A DNA stretch of 33,030 nt. Source: JAIPIY01 sp964489785 (GTDB taxonomy: Bacteria; Patescibacteriota; Minisyncoccia; Phycocordibacterales; UBA1006). Below are positions 30,481 through 33,030 of the stretch, piece after piece; within the stretch, counting starts at the first letter, position 1; each line of letters opens with the position of its first letter. The translations under genes and the position numbers were made by a program. The stretch covers positions 1-33,030 of the forward strand of contig CAZAZY010000004.1 of NCBI GenBank assembly GCA_964489785.1. The letters run 5' to 3'. The notes under the pieces are model-generated. The model saw nothing but the letters and a program-made list of their open reading frames with translations. It did not search any database and was not told the origin of the DNA.

Positions 30481-31191
30481 TTATTTTCCAAGTAGTGCAC
30501 TGATTCTATCTTCAGTAGCAGGATGCGTGGCAAATAATCCTGTAATTTTTTTCTTGAACCCGCCACCTTTAGGATCTGCAATGTACAGGTGTGCAATAGC
30601 AGATGATTGTCGTTGCAATGGACGTGCAACGGAACTAATTTTTTCTAATGCTCGTGCTAGACCTTCGGGATATCGGGTTAACAACGCCCCTGTGGTATCC
30701 GCCAGATATTCACGTTTTCGAGAAATAGCTAACTGAATCAATAACCCAATCAATGGTGCCAAAATAGACAAAATAACACCNNNNNNNNNNNNNNNNNNNN
30801 NNNNNNNNNNNNNNNNNNNNNNNNNNNNNNNNNNNNNNNNNNNNNNNNNNNNNNNNNNNNNNNNNNNNNNNNNNNNNNNNTGAATCACGTACAATTTTGG
30901 CATCGGTAATCCCGCAGTGATGCAGAGATTTTCTGTGATGGTGTATAAATCAAAATATGCTTCCCTGGTCGCAGGTTTTGCCCCAGCCAAAGAAATTACA
31001 ATTTTGTGTGAAAACCAATATGAACCAATATTCATCACAATACTAAATGCAACAAAGATATACAGAATCGTTGGATCTCCGTAATAGTAGCTAAAAAACC
31101 AACCAATACCAATAACCACGATAAAGAATATCGTCATTAATAACCACGTCTTCCAAACGTTTTTTGATTGTTGGGTGTAAAGTGTTGCCAT
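30481..31191 (-). CDS. htpX: HtpX-type M48 zinc metalloprotease, interrupted by gap
   Basis: HtpX is a membrane protease that degrades misfolded membrane proteins. The N-terminal half has two helices (about 15-31 and 38-55), followed by AGAKPATREAYFDLYTITE and LPMPKLYVI. After the gap come ILSILAPLIGLLIQLAISRKREYLADTTGA, with the third zinc ligand Glu in the REYLAD motif, and FKKKITGLFATHPATEDRI. The HExxH catalytic motif must be in the gap. About 95 residues are normally found there, while 100 N allow only 33, so the gap is undersized. It starts 5 bases after the slipin stop. Confidence 0.92.
   Translation of the reverse strand: MATLYTQQSKNVWKTWLLMTIFFIVVIGIGWFFSYYYGDPTILYIFVAFSIVMNIGSYWFSHKIVISLAGAKPATREAYFDLYTITENLCITAGLPMPKLYVIXXXXXXXXXXXXXXXXXXXXXXXXXXXXXXXXXXGVILSILAPLIGLLIQLAISRKREYLADTTGALLTRYPEGLARALEKISSVARPLQRQSSAIAHLYIADPKGGGFKKKITGLFATHPATEDRISALLGK
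30781..30880. other. Assembly gap of 100 N inside htpX
   Basis: Exactly 100 Ns. Comparison with HtpX family spacing suggests that nearly 300 bases are missing, so this is a placeholder length. Confidence 0.98.
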
Positions 31192-31196
31192 AACTA

Positions 31197-31946
31197 TTAT
31201 TCTTTCTTTCCAAATCCTTCCAATGCTTTTAATATTTCCATGGGAACCATATATACTACCGTATTAGATTGATCAGATGACATATCATTAATAGATTGCA
31301 ATGTTCGTAAATGTAATGCCCCAGGAGCAGATGCCAACATTGCCGCAGCTTTTGCCATATTTTCAGATGCTGCCAATTCCCCTTCTGAAGTAATAATGAC
31401 CGCACGTTTTTCTCGTTCTGCTTCGGCTTGCTTACCAATGGTGCGTTCTAATTCTGGAGGCAAGCTAACATCTTTTAATTCTACATTTTGAACTTTCAGT
31501 CCCCAATTGTCTGTTTCGATATCTACGATTTCACGAATACGATCTGCAATTTTATCACGACCAGAAAGAAGTTCATCCAAGGTTACTTCACCCACAATAT
31601 TACGCATGGTGGTTTGAGCATACTGAGAAATAGCATGCTTGAAATCTTCTACTTCGATGATTGCTTTAGATGCATCACTGACTTTGTAATAAATTACTGC
31701 ATTTACACGAACTGAAACATTGTCTCGAGTAATTGCATTTTGATCAGGAACATCTACCGCTTTGGTACGAATATCTACTTTTTGATACGATTGGAAAACA
31801 GGGATAACTAATCGCCATCCGGGTTCCATGATTCCGGTAAATTTACCCAAGGTAAACCGTATTCCTCGTTGATATTGATTAATCTGTCGGATACTTGATA
31901 ACAGTATACCAACAATAATTATTCCTAAAATAAAAAGTGTGTCCAT
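31197..31946 (-). CDS. Slipin/stomatin, SPFH domain protein
   Basis: A 249-residue SPFH/band 7 protein. One N-terminal membrane helix (residues 3-19) is followed by INQYQRGIRFTLGKFTGIMEPGW and DIRTKAVDVPDQNAITRDNVS, the SPFH signature, and then a helical stalk (AEAEREKRAVIITSEGELAAS). These proteins form ring-like membrane scaffolds and often regulate proteases. It lies directly upstream of htpX in an operon, paralleling QmcA or HflKC with HtpX/FtsH. Confidence 0.95.
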   Translation of the reverse strand: MDTLFILGIIIVGILLSSIRQINQYQRGIRFTLGKFTGIMEPGWRLVIPVFQSYQKVDIRTKAVDVPDQNAITRDNVSVRVNAVIYYKVSDASKAIIEVEDFKHAISQYAQTTMRNIVGEVTLDELLSGRDKIADRIREIVDIETDNWGLKVQNVELKDVSLPPELERTIGKQAEAEREKRAVIITSEGELAASENMAKAAAMLASAPGALHLRTLQSINDMSSDQSNTVVYMVPMEILKALEGFGKKE

Positions 31947-31978
31947 AATTTTGTCCTATTATTTAGTAATTAAAATGT

Positions 31979-32007
31979 AATATACCAAGTATACATGAAT
32001 GGGACAA
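31979..32007 (-). promoter_or_regulatory. Promoter of the slipin-htpX operon
   Basis: TTGTCC (32002-32007), 17 bases, TATATT (31979-31984) on the minus strand; leader about 25 bases. Confidence 0.5.
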
Positions 32008-32038
32008 AAATTTCCATAAAGGGTGCCTTATAAGAAAA

Positions 32039-33030
32039 TTACCAACTTCCACCACCTCCACCTCCTCCCCCGCCACCAGAAGAGCCGCCTCCACCAGACC
32101 CGGAACTAAATGAACCACCCCCAGAAGAAGGTCGTGAAGTCATGGTTTGCCCTGTTTGATTTGCAAAAGTATTCATTGAATTTGCCAACATAACTGCATG
32201 TAACGCACCCGTATCACCGCGATACCATGATGGATTTATGAGAATATCGCTAAATTTTTCTGCCCATTTTTTCTCGAGCCCAAACACCATCGCGTACGGT
32301 AATAATTTTTCAAATGTTTCTATTTCTTTATCAGGATTATTATGAAAATCAATCCTATCTATTTCCGCCATGCCAATATAATTTTTTAATCCTAACAATT
32401 TGTATTCTTGTTGTAATCCTGCGGTTGTTAGATGCGCCCAATTCGGACCCCAAATTCCTTTAATAATACCAATCAATATACATGAAGCGGAAAAAGCAAA
32501 ACCAATATGCGTTCCTAAAAGAACCCAAATGAAAATACCTGGATTGACTGCAAGAAAGAAACATATAAACATCGAGAAAAAACGCGAAGAATTCATGGCG
32601 GAAATCTTTAATGGAAAAAGATACCCATTTAAAAACATTGTATTATCCACCAGAGCTTTTGCCTCGTCTGTAATAGCATAAAATGAATTTTTTAAATCTT
32701 TTTCTTTTTTCCCAATTAATCCATCCAATAATTTTTTGTTCGATTCAGACAGATGATCATATGTTTTCTCTGTACCATGAAATGCAAACTCATCGTCTAT
32801 TTTTTCAATAACAATATACCCTTGTATGGCCAGATAAATTATCTGTGCAGAAAGTCCTTTGTGCGATATGTATCCATGCATAATAGCATCAGCTTCCATA
32901 GGTTCTGTATTACCTGCATCATATTCAGTAACAATAGGATTATTATTATAAAATGTTCTTTTTTCTTTTGAAAATTTTATTCTTTTTCTGAACCAAAAAT
33001 ATACCACAACTAATGGAAGCGGGTAAAAAA
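32039..33030 (-). CDS. DUF2207 membrane protein, C-terminal part
   Basis: The frame runs off the right edge; in the first visible codons it is a membrane helix (FYPLPLVVVYFWF), so GTG at 33007 is not the start. Next is a cytosolic part with KRTFYNNNPIVTEYDAGNTEP, then ADAIMHGYISHKGLSAQIIYLAIQGYI, typical of DUF2207. Two more membrane helices lie near residues 134-178 counted from 33007. The end is a poly-glycine tail (18 residues of mostly Gly and Ser before a final Trp), typical of the family, whose function is unknown. Slipin-htpX lies downstream. Confidence 0.9.
   Translation of the reverse strand, partial: FYPLPLVVVYFWFRKRIKFSKEKRTFYNNNPIVTEYDAGNTEPMEADAIMHGYISHKGLSAQIIYLAIQGYIVIEKIDDEFAFHGTEKTYDHLSESNKKLLDGLIGKKEKDLKNSFYAITDEAKALVDNTMFLNGYLFPLKISAMNSSRFFSMFICFFLAVNPGIFIWVLLGTHIGFAFSASCILIGIIKGIWGPNWAHLTTAGLQQEYKLLGLKNYIGMAEIDRIDFHNNPDKEIETFEKLLPYAMVFGLEKKWAEKFSDILINPSWYRGDTGALHAVMLANSMNTFANQTGQTMTSRPSSGGGSFSSGSGGGGSSGGGGGGGGGGSW

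Noticed and set aside
32039..32110. Glycine-coding repeat as a possible assembly or repeat artefact
   Set aside because: A poly-glycine C-terminus is a normal trait of DUF2207 proteins.

Overview
The window looks like a scaffold from a Candidate Phyla Radiation (Patescibacteria) bacterium, most like the Parcubacteria/ABY1 side, but I cannot fix the lineage from sequence alone. The signs are AT-rich DNA, short tightly packed genes, transketolase split into two genes, an uncoupled nucleotide and sugar economy (GMP reductase, PfkB kinase, aldolase and non-oxidative pentose phosphate enzymes but no biosynthetic operons), a small RRM-type RNA-binding protein, a DUF2207 protein with a poly-glycine tail, type B bL31, many orphan small proteins, and a tRNA gene without encoded CCA. 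TGA, TAA and TAG all end genes and a PAT-type RF1 is present, so the standard code applies. There are two 100-N assembly gaps (13456-13555 and 30781-30880).

Layout. 1-1195: gatB, running off the left edge. 1196-1550: no certain gene, but four hairpins plus a strong terminator (candidate small RNA or small ORF). 1551-4256: yqeY, a holin-like membrane protein, MYG1 and obg, all on the minus strand. 4351-9857: an orphan gene with a hairpin leader, an RRM protein with a long leader, prfA, bL31, a coiled-coil lytic transglycosylase, bL25 and a lipoprotein. 9945-13058: class II aldolase, DoxX and an FAD-linked oxidase in one operon. 13147-15117: a gapped region with an orphan gene on minus and a PfkB sugar kinase plus two small coiled-coil genes on plus. 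15109-18534: the pentose phosphate block rpiB, coiled-coil orf, rpe-like, tktN, tktC. 18599-22712: DEAD-box helicase, two orphans, gapA, a lipoprotein. 22764-25790: UvrD-like helicase-nuclease. 25898-29159: an orphan, MutY-like glycosylase, a small membrane protein, a Cdd1-like HhH protein, an ion channel, an alpha/beta hydrolase and a cold shock protein. 29296-30467: guaC and tRNA-Ser(GGA). 30481-33030: htpX, a slipin and a DUF2207 protein, running off the right edge.

How it fits together. Aldolase, GAPDH, the PfkB kinase, both halves of transketolase, the Rpe-like protein and RpiB give most of a route that interconverts pentose and triose phosphates and feeds lower glycolysis, typical of fermentative CPR cells. 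Translation genes (gatB, yqeY, prfA, bL31, bL25, obg, tRNA-Ser) are interspersed. HtpX, slipin and DUF2207 suggest membrane protein quality control.

The most striking genome-wide signal is regulatory. Many first genes of operons carry a TATAAT/TATACT box only 6 to 10 bases before the ATG and no Shine-Dalgarno sequence, which predicts leaderless mRNAs. A second promoter class, with a TTGACA/TTGACT-like -35 box and a leader of 20 to 135 bases, drives RNA-binding proteins and orphan small genes. I found no CRISPR array, transposon, prophage or defence island.
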